Shown here in pieces: positions 45,377 to 59,820 of a stretch of DNA of 64,000 nucleotides. Location of the stretch: contig SSBO01000009.1 in the NCBI GenBank assembly GCA_005281725.1, forward strand, positions 793,817 through 857,816, given 5' to 3'. A model generated the notes under the pieces. It made no database searches and was not told where the DNA came from. It worked only from the letters and a program-made list of their open reading frames with translations. Within the stretch, counting starts at the first letter, position 1; the number at the start of each line of letters is the position of its first letter. Origin of the DNA: Wuchereria bancrofti. Its lineage: Eukaryota; Nematoda; Chromadorea; Rhabditida; Onchocercidae. A program made the position numbers and the translations under genes.

Positions 45377-48032
45377 TTAAGATGAATAAAAATTAAAATT
45401 TTGAGCAAAAATTACAAAAAATATGAGTAAAAAATATATCAAATAGATTAAAAAATGAATGGAAATTGTCGAAGGCGCTAAATTGCAAAGATCACTATGA
45501 CATGCGCACAATTGCGCTTGATCGGAATTTTCGAATAAGTACCTAAAATTTAATGAATAATTGATTGATTGATGCAACAAATATTATAATTTTAATTTAT
45601 CTCTTTAAAAAAATAATCTTATCATTCATTAATTAGCAATAAATTAATTTTAAAATGTAAAATTAATAGTTTAATTGTGTTCAATTAAATTAGATTAATA
45701 ATTTAACAACGAAAAAATTTTTGTCAATAAAAATTTAATAATAAACAGAATATTATAACTTATTAATTAAACATTTTTTTTTTTGATAATTCCATCTAAT
45801 TTAATTGATCACAAATAAACTATTAATTTTACATTTTAAAATTATTTTATTGCTAATTAATAAATGATAGGACTATTTTCTAAAAGTAATAAACAAAAGT
45901 GAAAAAAAAAATGATAATAATAATTTAAGATTAATTCAACTAATTTATATTTTTTCAACTTTCGTGCAAAAAATTAAATAATAATTAAACAATAATTTTA
46001 ATTTATGCAAAAAAAAAGAATTAATAAATGATAGGACTATTTTTTAAAAGAAATAAACAAAAATGAAAAAAAAAATGATAATAATAATTTAAGATTAATT
46101 CAACCAATTTGTATTTTTTTAATTTTCGTGCAAAAAATTAAATAATAATTAAACAATAATTTAAAAATTATGCAAAAAAAAGAAGTAAACCTTTCAGTTG
46201 ATATGAACAAATCACGCAACCTAACAACTGTGCATGCGTTTGTTGCGCCAAGTGCGCTCAATGTTTGATTATAATGTATTATATCGGACATACAACCACG
46301 TAAATAACCTTCACGTCGTCGACCTAAAAAGAAAAAAGAATTAAAATTTGTAATAAATTTAAAATATCATTCCTAAAATTAATTAAAATTTTAGTTAAAA
46401 AATTTTTATTATTATAAAATTTATTGAATTCTTATTTATTATTAATTATTTGGTCAAATTTAACAAAATTTATTCATAGTTTTCAGCAGTTAATTTTAAA
46501 ATTTTAACAAAAATAAGTCATAAATTTCTATTTTTTTTTGTATAACTTATATCATTTTAATCTAATTTGAAATTTATTTTAGATTTATTAGCCTAAATTA
46601 TCACTGATAATACTTAACTGATAAAGAAAAGATAATTATTTTGAGCATATTTAATTATTAGCGACATATTAGCTAATAAGTATTTAATTTAACCTTGAAT
46701 AATCCAACTGTCACATCAAAAATGAACTAAAATACTTTAATTTTTTTTTCATCCGAAAAATTTGTTCAAGTAATTGGCATCAAATGATTGTATAAAATGT
46801 AATATTTCCGGTATTTCTAGTATTTCCGGTATCGCTAGCTCATAATAAAAAAAAAAAATCATTGGTTAATATTTTTGCAACAATTTTCTCATTGTTATTT
46901 TGAAATCAAAATTTTTTCATATTTTGAAATTTAAAAACCATAAAAATTTGACTGCTTCCTTTTTTTTTTTAAAATTTTCTACTTTTATCGAATAATACTA
47001 AGTATGATTAACTGCATTCCATTTCGATTTCTCTTCCACATTTTTAAAAAATATTCGGAAAATCTTCATCGAACATTTTGCTAATCCTTTGGGATTTGCA
47101 TACATTTATATTTTTCCATATTATACTCAATTTATCATTTAAAAAAAAAAAAAAGAGCCTTTCTTTAAAAATTTCAATTTTTTTTTGTAAAGTTAATCAT
47201 CACTGATTTCTAAATTTTTGAACTTTACAATAATTTATTCATTTATTATTTCATACTTAAAAATTGATCAACAAATTTCAAAATAATTAATTGTACTATT
47301 TTCTCCTTGCTTTTTTTAAAATTATTTCTCAAACTGATCGAATTTATTTTGTTTTGTTTTTTTTTTTGTTTGTTTGTTTATTTTGTTTTGTTTTAATTTA
47401 CCTCCGAGACGATCATTCATTTTCAATATCACACACAAGTCGGAACAATTTTTCCAATTTAGGAAGCGACTATCGAAACTGAAAATATTAAAGTTTAAAT
47501 TTAAATTTTTCAAAAATAAACAAAATTTTATAAATGGAAATTTTTTTTTTTTAATATAATTATATACAATTTGCAATAATATAACATTTAGAAGCAAACA
47601 AAATAAATTATAAATGAACTCAATGAAATATATAGCAAAATTGATTTTTCTCATTATCAACAACTCTCTCAATGCAATCCCGCGAATTCCCGAATATCTC
47701 ATAGCTATTTTTGAGAATTTTCGAAACCTTTTTTTCTCACTTTTCTTTTTTTTTATGTATTTTGATGAAATAATATAATTTTTCAGAATTACGAGTGGGA
47801 AAAAAAGTAGTGCCTGGAAATGGACAACAACAATATTGAAAAATGAAATTAAAATTAATCAAATTTTTAACTCACAAACCAATTTATCGATTTTTAAAAA
47901 AGCTATAGCAGTAAGCGTGTATTTTTTTTTTGAAAGCTAAATGTAATAAAAAGGTTTTTTCTTTTTTGAAATGATAGGATAAAATTTTAAAAATTAATAT
48001 TTCAATTTTTAAGTTGTTTACATATGAATTAG

Positions 48033-48063
<31 letters not shown>

Positions 48064-51000
48064 TTCTGTCAAATAAATATTCTTTCTTTCGTAGCAAATT
48101 TCTATAAAAAAAAAAAAAATTTAAATTATTCAACTGAATTTATGCAAGTATTAGACGTTGACAGCATTTCGATATTGTCACCAATGACATTATTACTAGA
48201 TAATCCAATCTAATCATTGATAAGACTGATAATGATTGAATAAAAATTATTTACAAATAAATTTTAGCAAAAAAAAAAGTAACAAAAAAAGAAGAAACAA
48301 AAAAATTATTACTTAAATTTTATTTTATAAAACTTTTTTTTTTTGCTAGAAATTTTAAAGCTTAAAATATTTTATCATTCTATATTAGCATATTTGACAA
48401 AAACTTAAGTATAATCAAAATGAAAATAGCAAATTTAATATTTCATAAAGTTTTCTTTCCTTTTTTTTTTTTTTTTTCATTTCTGATGCAATTCTAATTG
48501 GCCCAAAGTTGTGTGTACATGTGAATGGGACAAATTAGGCTCTTTTCTGATATTGGACTTGTCATTTCGACTAAATTTGCAATAATGGAGAAAAAAAAAA
48601 AAGTTTTTTGCAATAAATTTAAAATAATTTAATAATGAAAGTATCGATATATATTATATGTCTGGAAGAGAATTTAAGCTAAAAGCAATGTTGACAATGT
48701 GACAACTATAAATGAGTGAAAAACACATTTACAATTGTTCAAAAAAAAAAAAGAAAAAAAAAAGATTTTAAATTGAATCGAATGAATTCAATGCAAAAAT
48801 TTAATCAAATGTTGTAATGAGAAAATATGCTTTAAGAAGTGTTCACATTGCTAATAAATTTTATATAAATCTTTTTTTTTTTCTCACCGACGTTTTTCTT
48901 TCTTCTTTTTTTTGTTAGGAAAAAGATTTTAAAAATTTAATTTAAATATTGCAAGCAAGCAATCATATGATGAAAATGTAAAGTTTGTTATTGAAATTTA
49001 ACTTATTAGATGATAAATTATTGGTGTGGTGAAAAAATGATAAATAATAAATGAATTAAAATTTCTTCCAATAAATTTTTAATAAACTATAAGGCAAAGT
49101 TATATATATGTTAAAGTTAATATTTTAAATAAATTGCATAAATAAATTTTCTTTTAAATGCAAATTGAAAAATAAAATCAATTAAACAACTAATTTAATC
49201 TTTCCAAAATTTTCCTTTTGTTTTGTTTTGTATTTTTTTTTAATTTTTATTTAAATGTGTATTTGAAATTTTCTTTAAATTTAGTTTGTATTTTTACAAA
49301 ATTGTTTAAAAATTGGATAAAACATTTATTGTCTTATTTTTTTATTGTTTAAAATTTTTAAAATTTCATATGAAAATAAGTATGTCAAAAAAAAGAAAGA
49401 AAAATAATAAATACTCACAGCAATATTATTTATTTACTATTAAATTTATAATATTTAGCAAAATTTTTGTCTTTCTTATAAATGATAAATTTATTCAAAA
49501 GAAAAAAAAAAATTAAAATTCAAGAAAAAAACAAAAAAGTTTTTGGAAAAAAATTTTTTTTTTTGCAAATATCCATTTTAGCATTTTCATTTTTTTTTTT
49601 TTTTTTTTTTTGTTTTCCTGTCAACTATTTATCTTCCAAATGATCTTTTAGCTCATTTAAATGTCATAAAGAGAAAAAGAAAAAAAAAAAACTCAATTAC
49701 TCTTACTATCGTTCATCATTTTTAAATTTCAGCAACGCAAACATATTTACATCTAAAATTTTGTGATTAAAAAAAAATAAACAAAAAAAAGAGAAGAAAG
49801 AAAATTTTATGCAAATTTAGTTTATATTTGAAAAATTTATTGAAAGCTTTTTTCTTTTTTGAAAAAAAAAATTTGTTTTCAAAAATTATATATTTTTTAA
49901 ATTATTTTTGCAAGTTTTTTTTTTCAACACATCTTTTTCATACATTTTTAGTTATTTATTTATTTATTTTTTTTTGCAATGCAAACAATTTTACGTCATT
50001 TTTATTTGACGTAAATTTAAGAAAAAAAAAAAGAAAAAATAAAAAATTTTTAGAAAAAATTCTTATTACGCTTTTTTTTTTTCACAATAGTTTAAAATTT
50101 ACTATAAGTAAGATGAAAAGTGAATTTAATTTTTTTCATTTTAATGTAAAAAGCCAAAAAAAAAAGAAACATAGCATGCAAATTAGAAATGAAGCAATTT
50201 AATTTTTCTGGATGACTTAAAAAATGTTTTGTTAAATATTTGAAATTTTACACTGAAATAAATTGCATTTTGATAATGCATCGTTTATTTGGCTGATTGC
50301 TTATATAACACTTAGAAGTTAAATATATTATCGCTCAAAAGTTTTCTTTTTTTTTTTTTTCATAAATTATTCATTGAAGTGAATTGAAGCAAATTGGAAA
50401 GTTTCATACTTATCAGTGATCAATGTTAAAATTTTAGAGTTAGATGAAAGTAAAGTTACAAATTGTAATTTTTGTCAAACAATTTTTATCACTGCAATAA
50501 AAATTTTAAAATTTTAAAACTGTAAAATTATTGTCAAAAATTTTGTGCAATTTCCTCATTTGTATTATAAAATCTCTTTTCATAAATTATTCATTGAAGT
50601 GAATTGAAGCAAATTGGAAAGTTTCATACTTATCAGTGATCAGTGTTAAAATTTTAGAGTTAGATGAAAGTAAAATTATAAATTGTAACTTTTGTCAAAC
50701 AATTTTTATCATTGCAATAAAAATTTTAAAATTTTAAAATTTTAAAATTGAAAAATTATCAAAAATTTTGTGCAATTTTTTCATTTGTATCGTAAAATTA
50801 TCAATTTTTTCTTTCTCAAATAATCACTACTGATAACATTAATCTCAAATATTCATTACTGATAACACTTGATAAAATAACATTTCATCTCTCTCATTAC
50901 TGATAATCTAACTAGGCTAATTATAAATAAAACAAACAAATAACGAATTAGCATAAATTGGTCTGTTAATAAGTCATAAGCAAAATTAATAAATTTTTTT

Positions 51001-54000
51001 GAAAGATGAAATTTTATAATTTCATAATGAAATGAAACAATCATTCGTTTCATTTTCAGAATTATAGGCTTTTTAAGAAAAAATATGCCTAGAATATATT
51101 ATTACAAAAGAGCCTAGCCTAGTGGTTCTGATTAAAGTTTTTTAAATAATTTTTTTAATTTTTCTAATTTTAATTCTCTATAAATTTTACTAATAAACGA
51201 AGTAATTAATTTAATAATTAATTTAAAATTCACATTGATGGTTTTTTTTTTTCGCAAATTTAATTGATTGAATTATTACTGTCAAAATTATGCTAAACAC
51301 TTGTAACTAATAATTTTCACAAATTTATGCTAAACAATTGTAACTAAGACGAATTATATTTAATTAAGTATTTTACAATTAAAATATTTTTAAATTTCAT
51401 TTTTGTTGAATTAAATATAATTGCTACTTTTTTTTCCGTTCTTTTGTTAAGGAATAATTAATTGAAATAAATACTATTGTGATGAAAAAAGAAGTGATAA
51501 TTATAAAATTTTAAAATTCTTTAAATTTTTTTTTTTTTGAAAATCGTCTTTTTATTTACTAAATTTACTAACTTTTAAAATGAGAGTGCATTAAAGTAAT
51601 TGAGAAGTAATGAAAAGTGACAGCGTGTAAAGCAATTGAGAAATAATTAAATAATCTAAAGTGAAATTTTTTTTTTCCACTTTTTTGCTTTTTCAAGAAT
51701 ATATGAAAAAAATTTATCATATATAATTTCACTATTTTATAAATTTTAGTTTAATTATAACTTAGACAGAATCAAATAATCCAATTTCATATAATTAATT
51801 TCCTTTCGATTTTCATTAAAAGAAATCAAAAAAAAAAGAGTATGCGCAAGTTTCTAACGATTAGACTAGACTAAACTAAGCTAAACTAGATTAAACTAGA
51901 CTAGATTAGGCTAAAGAAGGCTAGACTAAACTAGGCTACCTTAATGCAAGATTGGAATACAACAAAATTACTGGGATTGATTAAATATTGTGCATTAAGT
52001 TTAATAATTGAATTTGAATTCTAATATAAAATGAATAACGCAATACTTTTTGCATCTGATATCAAAAATCAAAAAAAAAAAATGATAATTGAAAAAGCTA
52101 AATTCAAATTTAATATTTTTGAATTTTTTTTTTCAGACGGCAAACTAATAATATATTTATTTGAATTTGCTATTAATGCAATGAAAAGAATGATTAACTA
52201 TCTCAAACCAATTGATAATAAATTCATTCGATGATAAACTTTTTTTATTGAAATTTTTTTTTTTGAAAAAATAAAACTTATATTTTAAATTGATAAAAAG
52301 TAGTCATTTCAAATTTAATCGCTACATTTACTGTCAAACATTACTGTTTTTTACTTTTTAGATAATGAAATTTTTAAGAAAATCAATATTTAAAAACAAA
52401 AATGCTCTCAAAAGATGAAATGAAAAATTTTTAATTTTAATTAATACTACGATAAATTGTATGCATTACATTTTGTTACCTATATTATAATACTAATCCA
52501 ATTTTTATTATTCACTAATTTAAAAAAATTCCAAAAAAAAAAAAGTAATGAAATCTAATGATACTTTTATTCGATTGCATTTATTTCCATATACAAATGA
52601 ATGAAAATAAAAAGTAAAAATATTTAATTCAAAAATTTAAGCTCAAAGGAAAAATTTTAAATTTTAATTTTTAAAAATTTCATTTTTCAAAAAATATTTT
52701 ATTTCAAAATTTCATCATTTTTCACTTTCATTTCGAGCAGCAATGAAGAAACTTTAGAATGAATAATTTAGAAATGAAACGATAAAACATTGAAAAATGT
52801 TCATTTTGTGAGCATTATTTGTGAGCAATTTTAAAATTTATTCTTGTTGACATTTTACTAATTTCACCTGTTTAAGAGTGCTTTTACTAATTAATTATTT
52901 TGTTATAAGCCTTAAAAGCTTTTTAATTATAAATGTGAAAGTGTGTTTTTACTAAAAAGTTATTCGATGTAACAATGCAATAATAATAATAATAAATTTG
53001 CTATTAGTAAGTAAATGTAAAAATAATTTCATGCAATTTTGTCTTAAAAATTTAAAGTGATGAAAGTGAGATGAGAAAAATAAAAATTCTCTGAGGAATT
53101 TTAAAGTCTTTTTTTTTTCATGAAATGAAATTTTTCATAAATAATAGAAAAAAAAAATGCGGAAATTTAAAAATTTTAAAAATTTGAAAAGACTGAAAAA
53201 AAAATTAGGAAAGTTTTTTGATTTATTGTATGATACATTTAAAATTATGAATAAAAGTTTGTAAAGTTTAAAAATTAAATTGTAAACGCATAAGCCTTGT
53301 TTACCGCTACATTATTAAATGTTATTATTAGAATAATTTAAAATTTAATAAAAAATTGCATAAAACGACGAAAAAAAAAACAAAAACATGATTTAATAAC
53401 AAATAATTTAACAAATTTCAAAAAATTAAATTAACAACAAAAAAATCGGAAATGATTTAATTTCTTTATTATTATTATTGTTATTAAACAGATATCGAAT
53501 AAAATTTTTAATTTTTGAATATTTCATTTCATTTCATAATGCAGTTTCATTTTATTCATAATAATACTTAAGAATATTTGAGCAAAAAAAAAAGAAAGAA
53601 TTTAATTCTTTTAATTTTTTTAAATTTTTCTAAAGAAAAAAAAGACATACCTGGATTGATCACATTTTGGTGTGAAGGACATTGGTCGTCGATACAGGTG
53701 TGATATGTACATATATTGATGCTCCAGGTATGGACTCATACAACTATAGCATACAATTCGTGAAGCTGTAATGTGACATTTCAAAAAAAAAAAATTTTTT
53801 TTAAAAAAAAATTTTAAAGAAAAAGTTTTAAAAAAATATTTAATCATTTATTATTTTGAAATTTTGGTTTTAAAAAAAAATGGAAGAAAACTCAAAGTTA
53901 ATAATTACTTTCTAAAAATAAGTGAGTAATTAATTAGTTAATAATATTTAATGGAATTTTTCCTTTTTTTTGTTTTATTTCTTATATACTATGATTTTTT

Positions 54001-57000
54001 TTTAATTTTTTATTAATTGCAATTGCAATTAAATTAGTGTAAAATTTGAAAATTTTCACAAATAAATTATAATTTAGTATTTAGTTTTTCTTTGTAAATT
54101 AATCAAACATACAGAATATTTAAATTTTAAAAATTTTTATTTATAAATTTGAAACATCGTCGTATTTATTTTTTTTTAAAATAGTAATTGATCAAATTTT
54201 ATAAAATTTCTACTAGTTTAGAAATGTCAAGATAAAGTTTATGTTTTTTTCTGCTAATGAAAATGCATATAATTTTAAAATAAGAAAATATTTGAATTAA
54301 TTGAGATACAAATTTTTTTATTGCAATTATATTTTTAATGAAAAAGAAAAAAAAAATTTTTTTTTCAAAATTATATTACTAATACATTTAGTATTTTATT
54401 AATAAACATAACAAAATTTAATGTTAATTTAAATAATTAATTTGCTAAATAATTTCCAATTAAATTGAATTCAATTCCATTTGAGTATTTGTGCTTATCA
54501 AAGATTAAAATTTAAGAAAAATCGGGATTTTTTTCGAGAATTTTTTTTTTGGTCAGCAAAATAAGTTAAAATGAAATTATTATTTGTTATTTTTCATCAT
54601 TTATTATTCATTTATGTGTACTTTTTCTTCCTTTTTTTTTATTGATTAATCTTTCATAGACTAAAATTTGATTTCATTTATAAAAAGAAACTCTTTTTTT
54701 TTCTTTTAAATTGAAAAATTTTTAGTTAATTGCATTTTTAACTTAGTCAGTAGTTGACAACTTACTTAGTAACTACTAACTTACTTAGTTACTTAGCAGT
54801 TTAATATATATGCATGTGAAATAAATTAATTAACATAGTCATTTTGTTAATTAAGCATACATCATAACATACTCATTAACTTACCTTTAAAAATACATTA
54901 ATTAACCTATTTTGATAAATAAATTAAAATTACATAGTTATTAAAATGAAATGTCATCAATTGTTAGTTTTATTATAATTATTATTTAATGATTATTGTT
55001 ACTTTTAAAGTATATCTTTTTTTTTTCTCTAAATGTTTGATAAATTAATTCCGCAATATCGGAGAAGCATTACCTGGGCGGAAATGTTCACGTAACCTTC
55101 TTTAAATTAGATAAGTAATAAACTTTTTCCTTTTCATAACTATAAATTAAAATATTAGTAAATCAGTATTTCAGATTTGACAGTATAAATTTAAAATAAC
55201 TCATTGTATTATACAGTTAATAGATAAATAACTATAAAAAAATGTTGTGATACTTCCATAAATTCGAAATTGAATTACTCAAAAAAGAAAATATTCAAAG
55301 AAAACTTTTATTGAATACAATCATTTGATAGATTTGAAAAATGAAATATGATAAATTATTTATTTAGTGATTTATTTAATTCATTATTTCAATTTTAGTC
55401 TTTGCTATCTTATCGTTAAACAGAAGAATCAATCACCTTTCACCCTTCACCTTTCACCTTTCACCTTTCATATTTAACTCAACATTTAATTGTTCAATTT
55501 CTTTCATCATTTAATTATCATATATTTTTCAAATAAGCAAAAAAAGGAAATCTTCTAAAATTAGCAAAATTAGATGCAAAACAAATCGAACATGCATTTC
55601 ATACAAAAATTCATTCGTAATTAATTCATAAAAATTTAAAAAAAAAATGAAAGTGAAGAAAATTTAGTAAAAAAAAACGAATGATCCCAAAATTATAATT
55701 GAAAAAAAAATTCCAAATAGTCAAATTTTCTGATTTTCAAAATTTTTCGAAATAATAATGATTATTATTACTAATCATTATAAATTATAATGATTATCTT
55801 CTTTCTTTCGTATTATCCTCATATTTTATCATCCATAAATAATTGATAATCGATAAAAATGATAACTATAAATGATAATAAGGATTAAATATACTTGATA
55901 TATATGTTTTCATTAGTGATAAATTGATAAAATTTTATGCATATGGAAAAATGTCACTTTGAAATTTATCAAATCAAACATATAACAAATTACCAATTAA
56001 TTATTTTTCATTTCAAATTGAATTGCAAATGAAATGAAAAGCAAAAAAGAAGTGCCAAATCAAAAAATGCTTTATTAATTTAGAAATAATTTAAAAAAAT
56101 TTTCAATAAATTCATAGTTATGATGTAATTATATCATTTTAATTGATTTAGTAACAAAATGAAAATCATTTTTGAAAAATTTGTTTCAAAAAACTGTAAA
56201 ATGCAATTTAATATTTATGAAAATTACTTCCTGGAAGTGAAATTTTTTTTTCTTTTTTTTTCTTTACACTTTCTTATATAAAATTTTTTTTTATTAAATT
56301 ATGAAATTTTTAAGAACATTTGATAATAATTCATTTACGATGATATCATTGAAATGAAATCATTGATTAATTATTTATTGAAATGAAATGAAATTTAATG
56401 ATAGATTAATTATTCACTTAAAATTGTTTATTATTCAAATCTCACTTTTTTTTTCTCTCTCCTAACTAAAATAATTTTTTATGGAATTAAAATTATTCAT
56501 CAAATTTTTTTAGAATCAAAAAAAAAAATTGAAGATAAAATTGAAAAAGAAAATAATAAAACATTTTTCTTGCTAATACAAATAGCAAATATATTTTTCC
56601 GGAAATCATTCAAATTTGAAATCCGTTAGTTTACACTGATTGTAACATCAAAAAATGTTACATTCGAAATGAAGGAAATTTCATTTTCTATTCAAACCAA
56701 TAATTGACAAATTTATTGGAAAAATGATGCCTACTACTACTACTGCTGCTGCTGCTAGTTCATATTTTACGATATAATAATTCCGGAAATATTAATCCGT
56801 TCATTCAGTTTTATTGCTGCTACATACTTTACGATGTAACAATTCCGGAAATATTAATCCGTTCTCATTGAATCTTAGTAATTTTAAGTTTAAGTCTAAA
56901 AAATTTATTTATATTATATTTTATGATAATAAAATAATAAAATTTTTGATATAAAAATTGGAAATTTTTTTCTTTTTTTAATTGAATCAAATATTTAAAT

Positions 57001-57264
57001 TTTTTCTTTAAATTAATATATTTATAACTAAATCAATTATTAATAATCAACAGAATATTAATAATATTGAAAGATAGCAAATATTGATTTTTTCTTTCAA
57101 TATAACTAATATGCAAATTATTTTACTATTATTTATTTAAAATTAATTATTTAAAATTAAAAGAAAAAATGATTTGTAATAAACATACAAGAAAATCGCA
57201 TAGTGTACAGATCAGAAACATTGGCAAGCATAAGGCTAACCAATTGTAATAAATCAGTAGCCAT
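45377..57264 (-). CDS. GPI-anchored Ly6/three-finger protein, ODR-2/HOT-like
   Basis: Five exons on the minus strand: 57189-57264, 53651-53765, 47402-47478, 46191-46323 and 45377-45542 (TAA), 188 aa, all phases consistent. The mature region has the Ly6 cysteine pattern: CYSCMSPYLEH, KCDQSS, NCSDLC, RGC, NAC and finally LCACHSDLCN, the hallmark CxC-x4-CN end. A hydrophobic tail of about 30 residues follows (FLIYLIYFLLIFFVIF), as in GPI-attachment signals. The Tyr/Pro-rich loop and CYSCMSP start resemble the nematode ODR-2/HOT family, which acts at the neuronal surface; this assignment is from memory of the family. The four exons of the Ly6 domain and tail are well supported. The first exon (MATDLLQLVSLMLANV) is less certain, since its leader is only weakly hydrophobic. 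Introns 1 and 2 are 3.4 and 6.2 kb. Confidence 0.8.
45859..46185. repeat. 161-bp tandem duplication in Ly6 intron 4
   Basis: Copies start near 45859 and 46020 with AATAAATGATAGGACTATTT and both contain TTTCGTGCAAAAAATTAAAT. The second copy abuts exon 4 (low edge 46191). Confidence 0.88.
50361..50800. repeat. 220-bp tandem duplication in Ly6 intron 2
   Basis: Copies begin at exactly 50361 and 50581 with CATAAATTATTCATTGAAGT and stay nearly identical, with a few substitutions and small indels. Confidence 0.93.
51863..51942. repeat. Degenerate CTAGA/TTAGGC-like repeat in Ly6 intron 2
   Basis: About 80 bases of GACTAGACTAAACTAAGCTA-type units, including GATTAGGCTAAA and AACTAGGCTA. The nematode telomere unit is TTAGGC, so this may be a degenerate interstitial relative. 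Confidence 0.55.
55435..55469. repeat. CACCTTT heptamer repeat
   Basis: About five units of CACCTTT or CACCCTT in Ly6 intron 1. Confidence 0.85.
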
Positions 57265-57606
57265 TGAAATTGAAATTGAAATTGAAATTAATTCGAATGA
57301 ATGTGATTGATAATTTAAAATTGAAATAATGAATGAATGAAGTATTGAGTATTGATAATTTTAACCAAAAGAGAAGTAGTTGAAATGTAGAATTAGGAGA
57401 AGATTTGAAGAGATAATAATATTTAAGGAAGGAGTGATAGTTTTAAGGAAGGAACCAAAATTTAATAAAATAAAAAAAAAAAAAAACAAGAAAAAAAAAA
57501 TCAAGTTAGAATATGAAATTTAAAAAGAAAAGAAATGGTCGTACTTTTTTGAGTACATCATCAAATGACGGACAAAACTAAATGGATTATCCCTTAGAGA
57601 TTTGAA

Positions 57607-57679
57607 TGAATGAATGAATGAATGAATGAATGAATGAATGAATGAATGAATGAATGAATGAATGAATGAATGAATGAAT
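57607..57679. repeat. TGAA tetranucleotide microsatellite
   Basis: About 18 uninterrupted TGAA units. Confidence 0.95.
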
Positions 57680-57855
57680 TTAGGATTATCTAAATATGAA
57701 ATGAAAGAGAAATGAGAGAAAAAAGCTGGGACAGATTCAATGAATTTTTCGATGAAAATTAGAATGCATTGTGAATGAGAGAATTGGGTTTCACTTCAAA
57801 AATGAGTAGTGCCTTCTTCAAAATGAATATTGAAAAGTACCACTCATTTTCATCA

Positions 57856-58300
57856 CTGAACTTCTGCGCCTATTTTTAATGACGAATAAATAATATCATT
57901 GAACAGCTGCACCTTACATTATGCTAAAAAATTGAAATATCATTGAACTTTTGCGCTTACATTAAGTTAAAAATTGAAATATCATTGAACTTTTGCGCTT
58001 ACATTATCCTAAAAATTGAAATATCCATTGAATTATGCGCTTATATTATGCTAAAAATTGAAATTGAAATATCATTAAACTCTTGCGCTTACATTATTCT
58101 AAAAATTGAAATATCATCAAACTTCTTCTGCGCTTGCATTAAGCTAAAATTTGAAATATCATTGAATTACTGCGCTTAAGTTAAGCTAAAAATTGAAATA
58201 GCATTGAACAGCTGCGCTTACATTAAGTTAAAACTTGAAATATCATCAAACTTCTTCTGCGCTTACATTAAGTTAAAAATTGAGACGTCATCAAACATCT
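57856..58300. repeat. Minisatellite of about 42-bp units
   Basis: About ten units of the form ATATCATTGAAC, then TGCGCTTACATTAAG, then TTAAAAATTGAA, with indels between copies. The open frame across part of it (58 to 79 residues) is a repeat effect. Confidence 0.9.
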
Positions 58301-59067
58301 ATAAAGTTTTTACTTTTAGATAAAATAAAAGATAAGGAAGGGGAAAAACGAAAAAATTAATCATATTGTTAATTTTTATTTAATTTTAGGATCAAAATTT
58401 TTTATCCGTAACTTTTTGCATAAATTAATACTTCAAAAGATTTTTTTTTTCTAATGCGTCAAAAGAAAATATTTCAAAAGAGTTTTTCTCTTTTTCTTAC
58501 TTTTCAATTATTAAATTAGTTAAATAAAAGAAGAAATAAATTCACATTTTTTTTTTGTTATAATTAATTAGAAATGCTTAATCTTTGATCATTGACCAAT
58601 GTTCAAAAACAACAAAAATGAAAAAGATTAACTAATTAAATTCTCTTTCTTTTGTTTTCACTTTTTTTTTATAATAGTTTTTTCATTTGTTGCGTTAAAT
58701 TTAAAAAAGATTAATTTATTAAAATTTCATTCTTTTTTGCCATTTCTATTTCTAATAGCTTTTTCCTATTTGTTATGTTAAATTTAAGCCAAAGAATTTT
58801 CACCTCTTCAATAAATAATATATTTGCATTTTTGAGTATAAAAAAAAAAAAAAAACCATTTATCATTATTATCATTTAATGATAATCGATCATATGTTGC
58901 ATATTGAATTGTTTCAGTCAAACTTTATTCATTTATTCATCTCAAAATTTGCCAAATTAAAAATTTATTGCTTCATCATTTCAAAATTAATAAATTGAAA
59001 TTTATTATAAAGGAAAAACAACAACAACGACAACGACGACGACAATATTTCTTAATGATAAAAATAG

Positions 59068-59147
59068 ACGGAAGGATTAGGTTGCGGTGGAAACGGAATA
59101 ATTGATCCGGTTGATGAAGAAAATATTTATTTCGTGATGTTATTGAG
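59068..59147 (+). other. Orphan exon-like segment
   Basis: Preceded by AAAAATAG and followed by GAG|GTGACA, this 80-base stretch reads TEGLGCGGNGIIDPVDEENI on the plus strand, with unusually high GC for the area. No neighbouring exon or family was recognised. The other strand is also open, so coding status is unproven. Confidence 0.25.
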
Positions 59148-59530
59148 GTGACATACGACAAAATGAAATGAATTGTTTTGTTGATATGGAAACGAATAGT
59201 GGAAATGTCGATTAATATATAATAATATAATATTTAAATTTTTGTTTTAATTAAAATAAAAATAATCATTTTCAAAAATGAAAATTTAAAAATAGTCTTT
59301 TCACTATATTATATGATTAAATAAATATTTTAAAGTCAAATTTTTGTTTTTTTTTTTAAACCAATATAAATAAACATTTTAAAATTAACAGTCATTTTAA
59401 TCTAAGTTAACAAAAAGTAAAGTTAACATAACTTTTTTTTTTTTTTTGCTTTTCAATCATTTCTTCGTTTTATTTTTTTTCCTCTTTTTTATTTATGTAT
59501 AAATCTTTTCTATTGAATCATACAAAAGCT

Positions 59531-59820
59531 TAAAAAAAAAAAGAATTTCGTTTTTTAAATATAATTAAAAAGATTAGAAAAAGTCTTTTATGATTGGCAT
59601 AAGTACTATACTTGTAAAAAGAATTTAAAATTAAATTTATTTTTATCATATATTGAAAGAATTTTTTTTTTCTTNCTTAAAAAAAAAAAGAATTTCGTTT
59701 TTTAAATATAATTAAAAAGATTAGAAAAAGTCTTTTATGATTGGCATAAGTACTATACTTGTAAAAAGAATTTAAAATTAAATTTATTTTTATCATATAT
59801 TGAAAGAATTTTTTTTTTCT
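59531..59820. repeat. About 145-bp exact duplication around a single N
   Basis: Blocks at about 59531-59674 and 59676-59820 appear identical, with an N at 59675 between them. This looks like an unresolved overlap in the assembly as much as a real duplication. Confidence 0.9.

Noticed and set aside
47322..47702. 126-aa minus-strand open frame
   Set aside because: Only 47402-47478 is a supported Ly6 exon; the rest is AT-rich intron.
57943..58179. 78-aa repetitive plus-strand frame
   Set aside because: It follows the 42-bp minisatellite and is lost when units change length.
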